A stretch of DNA of 64,000 nucleotides from Scilla litardierei (taxonomy: Eukaryota > Streptophyta > Magnoliopsida > Asparagales > Asparagaceae): NCBI GenBank assembly GCA_030789695.1, contig CM061142.1:356041486-356105485 (forward strand), read 5' to 3'. The position numbers and the translations under genes are program-made. The notes under the pieces are model-generated. The model ran no database searches, had not been told where the DNA came from, and saw only the letters and a program-made list of their open reading frames with translations. Within the stretch, counting starts at the first letter, position 1. Each line of letters begins with the position of its first letter. Below are positions 33,527-43,806 of the stretch, piece by piece.

Positions 33527-35343
33527 TGATCGCTCCGGATATACACCCAAAGAACGGTTGTAGTTTTACCGCAAGTACACGGTGTAGCAGCGAGCGGGTA
33601 TCGAACACAGGGAGGACGAATGACTGTGCTTGCTCCGAATCAACCTGGCTATTTGAGAATAGAGAAAATTGCCTTGGGCGATCCTGTCACAATCGTCAGA
33701 CAAATGTGCGAAATATCAAATCAAATAAAGGACGTCTAGGGAATGGGGAATTCCCGCTACTCACCGTATTTCATAAACGTGGTTCGTCGGTATCAAAATT
33801 GCTAGAAATAGAATTCGGATGAACTAGTTGCAACTGAATGTAGAACCAAGCTCACGCTCTCGCGCTGTTGCCGGTCTATAGCTATCCTAGGTTTGGGTCC
33901 AATCTCTTGCAAACCCTAGCCTAGGGAAGCTAGCATTAGGATCAACATCATCGTCCAATTGCGCACCGAGCCCAATCTCTTGCAAACTCGGTCCACAATC
34001 TAAATTAGGATAGTTCCTACCCATCCAATCTCTTGCAAACGGGTATTGGCATGGAATTGCAATCGGAAATCCTGGTATCGGTCCAATCTCTTGCAAACCG
34101 ATACTTCGAAAATCCGACCCCAACCCAATTCGGATTTCTAGGTCTTCCTATCAAATTGGGACCCAATCTCTTGCAAATCCCAATTGATATGAATTCCTAG
34201 CTATCCGTAGTAAATCGATCCCAATCTAATCCCTAATAGCAATTCTAGCTCAATTTCTACCAATTCATCACAAATAGGAAATAGGGCTTGTAGGGTTCAT
34301 CCCCGCGCCCCAAGACGTGGAGACTACTCACAAATCATAGCAATAGCACAAAAATAATCAACGAAATAAGCAATAGAATTCATCACAAATATTGAGATAA
34401 ACAATAAAAATAGAATTTTTAGGGAAGAGAGATGCAAACCAATGGAGTTCTTCAATTTAATCCAACAAAAATCCAAGTTTTTCCTCTTCTCCAATCACAA
34501 TAATAAAGCTAAAAAGTAATCTAAAAAGCTGCAAAAAATCTAAGAGATGGCTCTCTAAACTAGGGTAAAAACAGGGCTTAAATAGCCCCAAAAATCGTCC
34601 AAAAATCGTGACCAAAATACCCCTGCACAGCCTGTTTTCCGCAGTTTTCGCTACAGGCAGCGCATCGCACTCGGCCGAGTGACAAAAGTCGCTCGGCCGA
34701 GTGAAAACCCTGCAATTTTCCAGTAAGTCGGGGCTTTCAGGGGTCTTCAGTTCGGGGGCGGCTCGGCCGAGTGAGTTGTCGTCACTCGGCCGATGGCTTC
34801 ACTGCACTCGGGCGGACGTGATATACCACTCGGCCGAGTGGGTCTTCTGAAGCTCAGGCAGCTGAAAAACAGTAACTTTGATGTTTTGGAAGGGCTTCGT
34901 CTGGGCGCCACTCGGGCGGACGTGGTATCATCACTCGGCCGAGTGGGTCTTCTGTGCTCGGCCGAGTGCATAGGTAACTCGTGTCTGAAGTGGTCGGCCG
35001 AGCAGTGTCTCGCTGGTCGGCCGAGTGGCTCCTCCACTCGGCCGAGTGGGACACAAAAAATGCCCAATCTGCTTATTTTGGCCTCCTCGTCGCTCCTGCG
35101 ACGTCCATTCTTCTTCCGCTCCTCTCCAACAGTAAAATACCCATCGGGGAGGTCGTCGGTGACCGTCTAGAGTAAGCGCATCTCGGGATCACTCCAAATC
35201 GCGCCAAATCACCTGAAATGCGACAAAAACAACAAATCGTGAAAAGCATCGCAATATCGTCGATATATCGTGAAAAACACGATTTGGGCGATCTAAATGG
35301 CATGCAAACATGCGGAAAAAAGGTGTAAAATAAGGAATGATCA
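33527..35343 (-). repeat. Element B 5' LTR
   Basis: Pairs with 14742-16557 and carries the hairpin cassettes (33885-34187), TATA-like box (34577-34585) and palindrome cluster (34670-35048). In the third cassette a G-to-A change on the plus strand (cccgtcc to cccatcc) turns a G-C pair into a G-U wobble in the minus-sense RNA, so the stem survives. Confidence 0.9.
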
Positions 35344-35408
35344 GTTATGACATGCAAGAGGATCTGATGCAGAAATTTTACCACCATTGATGCATGGCTT
35401 ATTGCAAG

Positions 35409-35916
35409 GATGCGACGCATCGGTGCTGATCTCATCCCCAGGCGGCGACGCTGAGAGAGATGCTACTGAGAACCTCTCGGTCCCCTGTGATGGTTTCGAC
35501 GCCGTGATCAAGGCAAAGCAAGAAGTTGAAGCTGCATGTCCTGGTGTAGTCTCCTGTGATGACATCTTGGTACTGGCCGCCAGAGACGTCATAGTATTAG
35601 TAGGCAACACCAACACCTGAGACTCCTAGAAAATTATCCTACTCAATTTAACAGCATGGTCTTAAACTGTCATCTCAAGCTGACTGCAGTCTGGAGGTCC
35701 GGGGTTCAACGTAGAGCTCAGCTAGTTCGATGGCCGCGTTTCGTCCAAGTATTGAGTCCCCGGAAGCCCCCACATCCAAGCTTCAACCTCAGCCTCCTCA
35801 AGGTGATCTTCAGTAGGAACAACCTCACAATGGTCAATATGATTGCGCTCTCGGGCGTGCACACCAACGGCTTCACCCACTGCAATCACTTCTCCAACCT
35901 GCACTCTTTATTCTAA
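35409..35916 (+). pseudogene. Class III peroxidase fragment, exons 2 and 3
   Basis: Exon 2 (35409-35599) encodes GCDASVLISSPGGDAERDA and later CPGVVSCDDILVLAARD, the conserved core between the distal histidine exon and the AARD motif. It is bounded by AG (ttgcaag) and GT (gtaggc) at the usual intron 1 and 2 positions of plant secretory peroxidases. Exon 3 begins near 35690 after gactgcag with SGGPGFNVEL and ends with MIALSGVHTNGFTHC, which holds the proximal haem histidine. In-frame stops and a frameshift lie near 35725-35800. Exon 1 (distal His) and exon 4 are not seen. The intron upstream holds element B. Clearly a broken copy. Confidence 0.85.
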
Positions 35917-35939
35917 GTATTCACCCATCCTCTATTTCA

Positions 35940-36800
35940 TTTCCAGCAACATCATGTAAATACAGGATTGTTATCTAGTTGCATAAATTAGAATGCAGAT
36001 TTGGGTAAATAAAATAGAATTGCAACAAAAAATCCTACTGATACAGAGTACAGGTATATACATTTGTCCACATGGGTATATATCAAAAAGCCATGTTCAT
36101 TGTTATCTAATTATTAAATAGAGGATTGCAACCCAACGATATACCAGGTTCATTGTTATCTAATTAAACAGAGGACATGGCTATTTGGTATATACACATA
36201 TCTAATTAAATAACAATGAACCTGGTATATCGTTAGGCTTTTTGGTCAACCGTTAAATAGAGGATGGTATATATCTGTTATTTAACCATTAAATAGAGGA
36301 CATGGCTTTTTTGTATCTATTAAATAGAAGATTGTTATTTAATCTCTATAGCCATTGTTCATTGTTATCTATATAGACATGTTCATTTTTTATTTATCAT
36401 TAGGCAGGTTGAAATTCTACATAGATTGTCATTTTATTATTCATTGTTATGACCAAAAAGTCTAATGATAAATAAAAAAAAATCTTAGAATTGCAACCTG
36501 CAAGCTCTATACACAACCTGCAATCTCTATACACAATTGCATACCAACCTACAAGCTCTACACACAATAGCATACCTGAACTGCTAACAACCATATGCTC
36601 GTGAATTGTAGAACAATAATGAACAATGAACAATGAACAATGAACAATGAATAAAAGTATAAACTGCCAACAATGAACAAAGAAAACTGAACTGCTAACA
36701 GATTTGGGTAAAACTGCAACAATAGCTATAAACTGCCAACAATCTAAATAGCTATAAACTGCCAACAATGAACAATGAACAATGAACAAAGCTATGCAAA
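35940..36800. repeat. Foldback-rich AT region
   Basis: A near-perfect inverted repeat of about 32 bp (36135-36166 and 36203-36234; both arms contain AACGATATACCAGGTTCATTG or its complement) could form one hairpin. Another inverted pair (tttatttatcatta near 36392 and taatgataaata near 36462) and several ttaaatagagga and atgaacaatga tandem units lie nearby. It looks like MITE-type or hairpin debris; I see no gene. Confidence 0.6.
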
Positions 36801-39800
36801 CTAAGGGAACTGTTTATTTAAAATATTTCCCCACTTAAAATCTTGAATTCCCTAATTTTAAATGAATAACAATAATTAAAGCGTAATAATTGTGATTTAG
36901 TTTTAAACTTTAGTGCATCCCAAATTTAGTTTCCCCAGAGAATTTAGTTGCCCCACAAAATTTAAAAATTTTAGTTCCCTAAAAATTTAATTCCAGTCAG
37001 AAAATTTAGTTCTTCCATTATTTATTTAGTTTTCCTAAAAAATTTTAGTTCCCCGACATTTAGTCCCCCCCTAAAGAATTTATTTTCACCCAAAGTTTAC
37101 CAAAAGTTATCCTATAAAGAAACTACTGCAACAAAAACTACTCCCATAAAGAAAAGGAAAAAGGTATAAGAATTATTCAGGATTGTTCAATGCACTCAAT
37201 TTATTCAAATGTCTGCATGATTCAACTAAAATGCGCTTACAGTCTTGGCCTAAAAGAAAATTTGGAAAAACTAAAATTATTAATTGCTGAGTTATTTCAT
37301 CCTGCCAATCAAGCCACACATGCTCGTTAAAAAAAGGCACCATCATTTGCTCATGTTTTATTCAGAAGTTATCAAGATGCAGAACTTAAGGATCGAGATT
37401 TCTTAAGAAACTGGACATGAGATCCTTGCAATAATAATCAACATGAAAATTGCATAGCATTTTTGCAAAGTGTTTTGTTTATCAGGAGATAACGGACTAA
37501 TAATATATTTTGCAATCACAAATTATAAACCCAAACAATGTAAAAAAAATCAAACTTCACTGCTACTCAAGGATTGAGCAAATCGATATTGATTAGTTTA
37601 TCTAGTATATTTAAATCCCAAATGTCTTTCAATCTTTATATCAACAGTATAAATGATAAACATGCAAAATTTTGTTTCTTCAATTTGTATATACAATAAA
37701 ATGCATCATACTCTAAATTCATGTTAAGTGTCCTACTCTCCTAGAAATATTAGGAATTGCCCTTTTTCCTGCTTTTCATTTCTTCTATTTGTCTTTATTT
37801 GATTACAAATTGATGTTGAGTCAAATACTCTTAATGGATATTAACACACATCCAGTACCAAGTATGGAAGTATCTATTTTCAGTCAATGTAAGTATGTCT
37901 CCTTCATGCTACATATATAACTTCTGGAAATTATCTGTGTCATTGCATATCAATATCAAGGACTGTATGTGATTAGCAAAAGGAAATAGAAAAAGGACTA
38001 CATAACATTTTTGCAAAGTGTTTTGTTTATCATTAGATATCAGACCAATAATATATTTTGTAATCACAAATTACATATCCAGACAAAGTAAAAAATCAAA
38101 CTTCAGTGCTACTCTGGGATTAAGCAAATCACTATTGATTAGTTTATTTAGTATATGACTTAGTGTCAAAAAATTATGCAACCATGTAAAAATTTACTCG
38201 TGTAACATGCATTCTAACTAAAATGACAACTATTTACAATCATAAAAGAAGTACGTACAACATCTCTTTCCAGCTCTTCAATCAAACTCCTTCATTGAGA
38301 ATCATTAGCAACCTAAAGACAATAACAATGTCTAAATAAGACAAAATTCAATTTCTACTCCCCAAAAAAACAAATAAAACCTTTGAAATGCACACATATA
38401 TAGTACTTCTGATTTTAAATTGTGAAAAGCAGATATGAGAGCTCAGAAATGCTGAATCATGTGAAAATTTAGGACTACTCTTGTCAAAAATGCTAAGCCA
38501 CAAACAATTGCGCACATGTGGACATAAACGTAAACAAATGTGCAGATATATAGTACTTCTGGTTTTAATTTGTGAACAATATTAACATAAATTTTCTCCT
38601 CAAGATTAAAATAAAACACATGATTCTTTTCTTATTGAATAAGACATCATGTTACATGGGAAAGCAATTCATGAATCAGGACAGTTACGCGATAACTGCA
38701 CCATGAAAAATACATGTATTTCACTTAGTCTAATACTAAGACACTGGAGTTTCTTTCAAATCTTATAATCTCCTTCTCTGTAGGCTCACCATTATCAATC
38801 TGCTTTCATGTTGGTTTCAAAAATAACAGCAAAATAAGTGCTAACACAAACAACTAAATACAAAATAGTTTTTTGGTCTTACTTTTCAAAAATTACAAAG
38901 TCACTCAATTTTGTGAGTAAATGTTTCTGCAACTCCCATCCATGACAAAACACATTTTTGGGCATAAACCCAAAAACATGAGCCGATAAATGAGACGGAT
39001 ACTTGAAATTCAGGTTTTTTTTCAAAATTTTAAATTTTTTGCATATTTATTAAACACAGATGTAATGAGGATTAACTAATGTGTTTGTTTAGGTCTCTTC
39101 TAAAGGCAATTGGGGTACATGAACCTAAATTTGAGGCGATATGTTTATTTTTTTTGAAGCGTGCTCTGGTTGTCATATCTGGAAATAGATGTTTTATGGC
39201 AACATTGCATAGTTATATGAACAGAAAATTCAAATAAGAAGGAAATGCAATCCTTTTGCACCACAAAACAATAACGAAGAAGGAAATGCAAGCCTCTTGC
39301 TAACCAAAAAACAGACCACCCAAACTTATTCTCTTCGGCTCTTTTGGCTGGAAAGAAGATTAATAATAAAACACAAATGCATACTTTGCCATCGTAGCCC
39401 CTATGATAACAACAAAATACATGAAAACCAATAAAAGATCCTATGATAAAGTGAAGTGAAAAATCAAAGAAGAAACCCAATTTTCAATGTGCCAAGATAT
39501 AAATAGGACTACCAATTTGATGCTCAACATGTGAAAGCTTCACTTGGCCTTGTCAACCAAATTTTCTTTCTGAAACAATTACCTTAGTTTGAACCAAAGA
39601 AGCATGTAGCCTTTGAAAGCGACTTCGTTGCTGCAGCTATCCTGTCTCCTCTTGCTTCTAAATATCCATTCTCCTAATATGGTCCCCTGCTCAAATTGAT
39701 AGAAGATGGTGTAGATTATGATAGGCAATTTTGATGGTGAAGTATAAATCAAAAGGCTATCAACAATAATGTCAAACAAATATTTCATTCTCAACACTCA

Positions 39801-39801
39801 C
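36801..39801. other. Non-coding Helitron cargo with a diverged direct duplication
   Basis: Bases 37455-37617 and 38001-38158 are direct repeats sharing catttttgcaaagtgttttg and ctattgattagttta-like text. A smaller pair containing atatatagtacttctg lies near 38391 and 38540. Intron-like AT content. A few short minus-strand stretches could be exon remnants (for example near 38280 and 38790), but none is identifiable. Confidence 0.5.
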
Positions 39802-39937
39802 AGTGCGTTCATTTTGCCAAGGTATGTAGATCCAATGCCGAGGATCAATGGCACAGCAGACCGACTTCCCAGCAGCAGACGAAGGCGATTATGATGCCCA
39901 CAAAGAAAGTGGAGAATCTTGAGATGCAATGACCTAG
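39802..39937 (-). pseudogene. ABCB (P-glycoprotein-type) transporter exon fragment
   Basis: The minus strand reads LGHCISRFSTFFVGIIIAF then VCCWEV, and in a second frame VPLILGIGSTYLGKMNAL. Together these match the third/fourth transmembrane-helix region of the first half of plant ABCB full transporters (membrane exporters such as auxin carriers). The exon is bounded by tttttcag and GTGAGT. A small deletion between the two parts shifts the frame, so this is not functional. Identified from the family pattern, not a search. Confidence 0.6.
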
Positions 39938-40596
39938 CTGAAAAATGTAGCAGCCATTTTGATCCAGTGGCCATCTCGGCAGCTATGTATGTCCAGAAAA
40001 CCAATATCATCAATATTTGCTTCTATTTGTTAAAAGTGTAAGCATCACAAAGCAATGAACTGTTAATTAGCATCAGGAAGTTTTATATGCTAAGTAACAT
40101 GCAGATGTTTTCTTCATATTCAACCATCATTTGTTAGCCATGGGATTCTGAAGATTCGCACAGTTTGAATACAATATTTTTTTTTGCAATGAACTGCTAA
40201 TGAGATTAAGGTACTAAACAAAAATGTCTACATATCTTCTTGGTGACCAAAAGGATACAAAAGAAAGGCAGCAACCATTAGCAGTTTCTGCAGCAATATG
40301 TCCAGAGCAAGTTATCAAACAAAAGGTAACTCCTACACCGAGGAACGTGTAGATAAACCTGTATGTCAATAGATGTCATGTAATTCATACCAAATAGGTG
40401 TCAATGAATATCATCTTAAATTTCAACATCTTGATTGGTACAAACAAATACAACAGATTAAAAATTTTAAATTTCAACTTTGTCTTCCTGGGAGGTTCCT
40501 GGATAAAAATTAAAGTAAAATATTCCAGAAAAAATTGACAAAGAAAATCCTTGTATCTTAGAACAGATAACGAATTTAACTCAACATTTCACTCAC

Positions 40597-40808
40597 CAGG
40601 TCAACATTTGGTATATTAAGTCCACGGGCAGCAATATCAGTAGTCACCAAAATATTGAAGCGACCATAACGAAAGCTTGAAAGTGTTCTTTCCCTCTGAT
40701 TCTGTGCAATGTCACTATGCAGAGCGTCACATCCAAAACTCCGAGACATACCATATGCCAACCTATTTGCATCAGGCTTTGTTTGAGTGAAAATTGTACA
40801 TTTTCCCC
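40597..40808 (-). pseudogene. DEAD-box RNA helicase exon fragment (C-terminal RecA domain)
   Basis: The exon encodes [20 protein letters not shown] and later [20 protein letters not shown] and [12 protein letters not shown], the motif IV-V region of plant organellar DEAD-box helicases (RH3/PMH-like). It has AG (catgcaaaag) and GT (GTGAGT) borders. The expected DIAARGLDIP reads [10 protein letters not shown] and HGDI reads HSDI, so conserved motif positions are altered. The motif VI exon and the N-terminal RecA domain are not found nearby. An isolated exon, probably captured. Confidence 0.75.
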
Positions 40809-41370
40809 CTTTTGCATGTTGTTGATTTATTTTTAGCGAATAAAAAATGGCAACTTCAAGTCACATTGTGGAAACGATTGTACAGAAGAATACTGAAAAA
40901 TGCTACTTTGATTAGAGGTCCAAGAATGTGTGTCTTGCCATAACTGTCTTTTGCAATGGAATATAATGTAATCCATTCTACTAACCTAAGGAAAAGACAA
41001 TTATAAATCAGCTTACCCCAATGACTAAAAAGATCTCAGAGTGAACTATCAATATTAGTTCAAAAGGAACTTGGAACAGGAAATGAAATCTTAAAAGGAC
41101 CTCAACGACAAATTACAAAGCATGAAATTCAGAAAAGGACAAATGAAATAGTCTAAATAATTTCTGGCAGCAGTGTTCTCAGTTTTAAAATGCACGTTGA
41201 GAATGATCTCAGTGTTCTCAGTGATCTTAGTGTTCTTAGTCTCAATTCCAATGTTCAACGACAAATTACATGTTGAGAATGATCTCAGTTTTCTGTTCCT
41301 TTATAAATACTCACTCTTGAACAAAATTGCCCTCGAAACCCTAACAAAACTCAAAATTCCAAACGCTCAC

Positions 41371-41530
41371 CTCATGAATCCTCTTGCAGATGGCCTCGAT
41401 GATCCCCTCCACGTGCTCCCTCTTCTCTTCGGCGATGATCGTGATCTCTGTTATAAGCGGCTTCAAGTTGATCGTGAGCTCCGACAGCAATTCCTCAGAG
41501 CTCAGGGGAGGGAGATGGGCAGGGGAGGGC
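41371..41530 (-). pseudogene. CID-domain (PCF11/PCFS4-like) exon fragment
   Basis: The minus strand reads [20 protein letters not shown] then [20 protein letters not shown], ending at a donor (catgag|GTGAGC). This resembles the start of the RNA polymerase II CTD-interacting domain of plant PCF11-like pre-mRNA cleavage factors (pattern SELTFNSKPIIT..TIIAGE). Frame is open across this part. The rest of the domain is absent. The family match is by eye and moderate. Confidence 0.5.
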
Positions 41531-42050
41531 CGCCACTTCTTTGAGCGCAGGAGGATGTGGTGGAGGGCAGGGCGATGATCAGGGGGACAGAGGGGGAGTG
41601 GCGGATGACGAAGAGGTTGAGGCCGGGCGACGTGAGCTTAGGGGAGAGGGAAGGCCATAAGCTAACGGCTGCGTAGGGGGCCTGAGGGAGAGGGGGTCGG
41701 GGTCACGGCACTGGAGAGGGATGGGGTTTGGCTGAGTGGGAAATAAATACGATGGAGGGTTGCGTTTAGAATTTCCCCCCAAAATCTGTGTAATTTTGAG
41801 TTTCCCCCCAAGATACAACTTCCCCCAATTATTACATTGTTTTTTCAAATTCAAAAACATCCATCAACCCTTCCCTCCAAATTACACAACACTTTAATTC
41901 AATTTCTCTTCTCCCAATTTCTCTTATTCAATTTCTCTTATCTTAACCAAATTCTCTTATCTAAATTGTATTAAGCACATTCTCTTATCCCAATTTCTCA
42001 ACTCTTATCCAATATCTCTTATCCAAAAACCTATGATAACATCCCTGTTT

Positions 42051-42081
<31 letters not shown>
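41531..42081. other. Helitron cargo up to decayed terminator, with TA microsatellite
   Basis: Possible upstream/5' part of the CID gene fragment on the minus strand, then degenerate ttctcttatccaa-type repeats (41900-42030) and a (TA)n run at about 42055-42081. No other gene seen. Confidence 0.4.
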
Positions 42082-42110
42082 CTAGTCATAACCCGTGCCC
42101 GTGAACATGG
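42082..42110 (-). other. Decayed Helitron 3' terminus
   Basis: CTAGTCATAAC is followed by ccgtgcccgtgaacatgg (42093-42110), the same end as at 2406 except that the hairpin arms no longer match at several bases. The outside base on the minus strand is T. With the 5' end at 42791 it would delimit an original 710-bp Helitron. Confidence 0.6.
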
Positions 42111-42791
42111 GTCATTTAAGATTTACACCGCGAAATTTTTGTTCCCCGAAAAATTATTTCCACAGCCAAAATTTAACAGAACAATAAATTAGCGTAAAAA
42201 TATTTAGCTGAACATGCACCTTCGGCGCCGAACAACAAATTCGGCGTAGGCGCCTTCGGCGTGGAACAACAAATGCGGCGCCGAACAACAAATTTGGCGC
42301 CCGCGCCTTCGGCGCGGAACAATAAATTAGCGTAAAAAAATTTAGCTGGTGCGGGCGCCTTCGGCGCTCAGGGTATTGTTACGCTAATTTGTTGTTCCGC
42401 TAAATTATTTTACGCTAAATTTTTTAATTTAATGGATCATACTTCTCCATAATCTTTCCAAAGACACTTTTAATTTCAAAGTTTAGGTTCCCAATGCACT
42501 TTTCCCCCCAAATTTAATCTCCACAATCTTTCCCAAAGCACTTCTAATTTCAAAGTTTAGGTTCCCAAGGCACTCCCCTCAAATTTAATCTCCACAATCT
42601 TTCCCAAGACACTTCTAATTTCAAAGTTTTGGTTCTCAAGACACTTTTTCCACCAAAATTTAAGTTTTCCAACTAAAATTTTTCACAAATCCAATCTCAA
42701 CCATTGACTTCCCATGATCAAATCCCAACCGCTCTTTATCTTATCCTAGTCAGCCCTAGAATTCAAAAAACGTTGTCAAATGTATAATAGA
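42111..42791 (-). mobile_element. Helitron body with 5' terminus
   Basis: Contains diverged repeats of a gcgccttcggcgcggaacaacaaat-like unit (42215-42370) and three copies of an aatctttccaaagacacttttaatttcaaagttt-like segment (about 42455-42640, roughly 80 bp period). It ends at 42791, where the minus strand starts TCTATTATAC after a host A, a canonical Helitron 5' end. Confidence 0.55.
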
Positions 42792-43784
42792 TATATCCTT
42801 CTTTTCTCTTTTCTTTTCTTTTTGGGTTTTTCTTTTCTCTCTTTTTTTTATTTTTGGGCTTTTGGGATATATACATGTGTGTACTCTCCCAAGTAGGAGA
42901 ACGGCACACGACGAGGGGATTTGCACCAAGTAAAATAAAAAAGAAATCAGATTCTAAACACTTGGGCAAAGGAGATTTTTTCACTAATCAGAGCATAGGC
43001 TAAATGGGTTATCCTAGTCCTAATTGTGGAATCCCGACACATGCGAAATGAAGCATACGATATATATATGTGTGTGTGTTCATGCATATAGAAGCAGATA
43101 GGAGAAGCAAATACCACATATTCTAATCGAAGCATGATAATCTAGGGGTCATTCCTAGGACATGTATATAAATCAAAATCACAAAGTAGAAGCACACTAT
43201 AAGCTAGTCACGACACACGACTCACATAAAAGCTAAGTGGACCCACGATGCATGAAATGCAAGAGGACTCGGCTTCCTAGGGTTAGTGAAGGTGATTATC
43301 GAAGCCATGCTAGGTGTGTGTGTGATTTTGTGGCAATTCATCATATGGGGTCATCTCTAGGAGAAAGATATAAAAATAAGAGAAAGAAAAAAGAAAAACA
43401 CGATGAAAACGACTCAAAAACGAAGAAAAAGACGCAAATAATGCAGGAAGTGCGACTCCCCCAAGCTGAAACTTGCATTGCCCTCAATGCAATAGAAGTG
43501 AATACGTGAGGGCAATGAAAATGGGGGGAATACGCACCGACACAAAAAGAAATGAAAAACAAGAAAAACATATATACGAAACTGAAAAATAAAGAAAATC
43601 ACACCATGTGACATATAAACAGAAAATAAAAGATAGAAAATCATACTATACGACATATATAGACAAGCACCCATAAAGAAAATCACACGACAACACACAG
43701 AAAAAATGAATTCCCCCAAGCTAGACATGACATTGCTAGCAATAAGATATAGTCATGATGATGCAGAAATATGCAAGGGGAAAG
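42792..43784 (-). mobile_element. Element A 3' untranslated internal region (right of the Helitron)
   Basis: Continues element A across the Helitron. It has purine/pyrimidine-rich microsatellite text matching 2330-2400 in style, and two cccccaagct blocks (43455 and 43712) as in element B. No gene seen. Joined to 1760-2405 it gives about 1.6 kb between accessory ORF and LTR, close to element B's 2.2 kb. Confidence 0.5.
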
Positions 43785-43806
43785 TCAATCGGAAAAGAAA
43801 ATGAAA

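Larger units (their letters stand above)
14742..35343 (-). mobile_element. Element B: Athila/Tat-like Gypsy with gag-protease and accessory ORF, no polymerase
   Basis: LTRs of about 1816 bp (TGATC...GATCA) at 14742-16557 and 33527-35343 are flanked by gttat duplications (14737-14741 and 35344-35348). A primer-binding site TGGCGCCGTTGCCGGGGA (minus strand, 33503-33520) lies 6 nt from the 5' LTR and a polypurine tract lies at 16558-16570. In element order it has gag (33369 onward), protease (to 21910), an internal promoter (21236-21585) and the accessory ORF (20663-18481). Reverse transcriptase, RNase H and integrase are absent. It is about 11.9 kb once nested LARD2 is removed. LTR mismatches by eye: about 20 (about 1.1%). 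Confidence 0.85.
2406..42791 (-). mobile_element. Probable composite Helitron carrying gene fragments (with nested LTR elements)
   Basis: The left boundary has a Helitron-type 3' end: CTAG preceded (minus sense) by a perfect 18-bp hairpin, with T outside. The right boundary has a Helitron-type 5' end: TCTATTATAC on the minus strand with A outside. Both flanks belong to one element (A), so everything between was inserted into it. After subtracting LARD1 and element B (with its nested LARD2) and their TSDs, about 10 kb remains. It contains five host-gene exon fragments and no Rep/helicase ORF, so it would be non-autonomous. An internal, decayed Helitron terminator at 42082 suggests capture by read-through. 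Alternative: two small Helitrons (2406-2749 and 42082-42791) flanking a segment brought in by another route. Confidence 0.5.

Noticed and set aside
35387..35620. Peroxidase exon considered as a functional gene
   Set aside because: In-frame stops and frameshift in exon 3, exon 1 with the distal histidine missing, and element B in the preceding intron.
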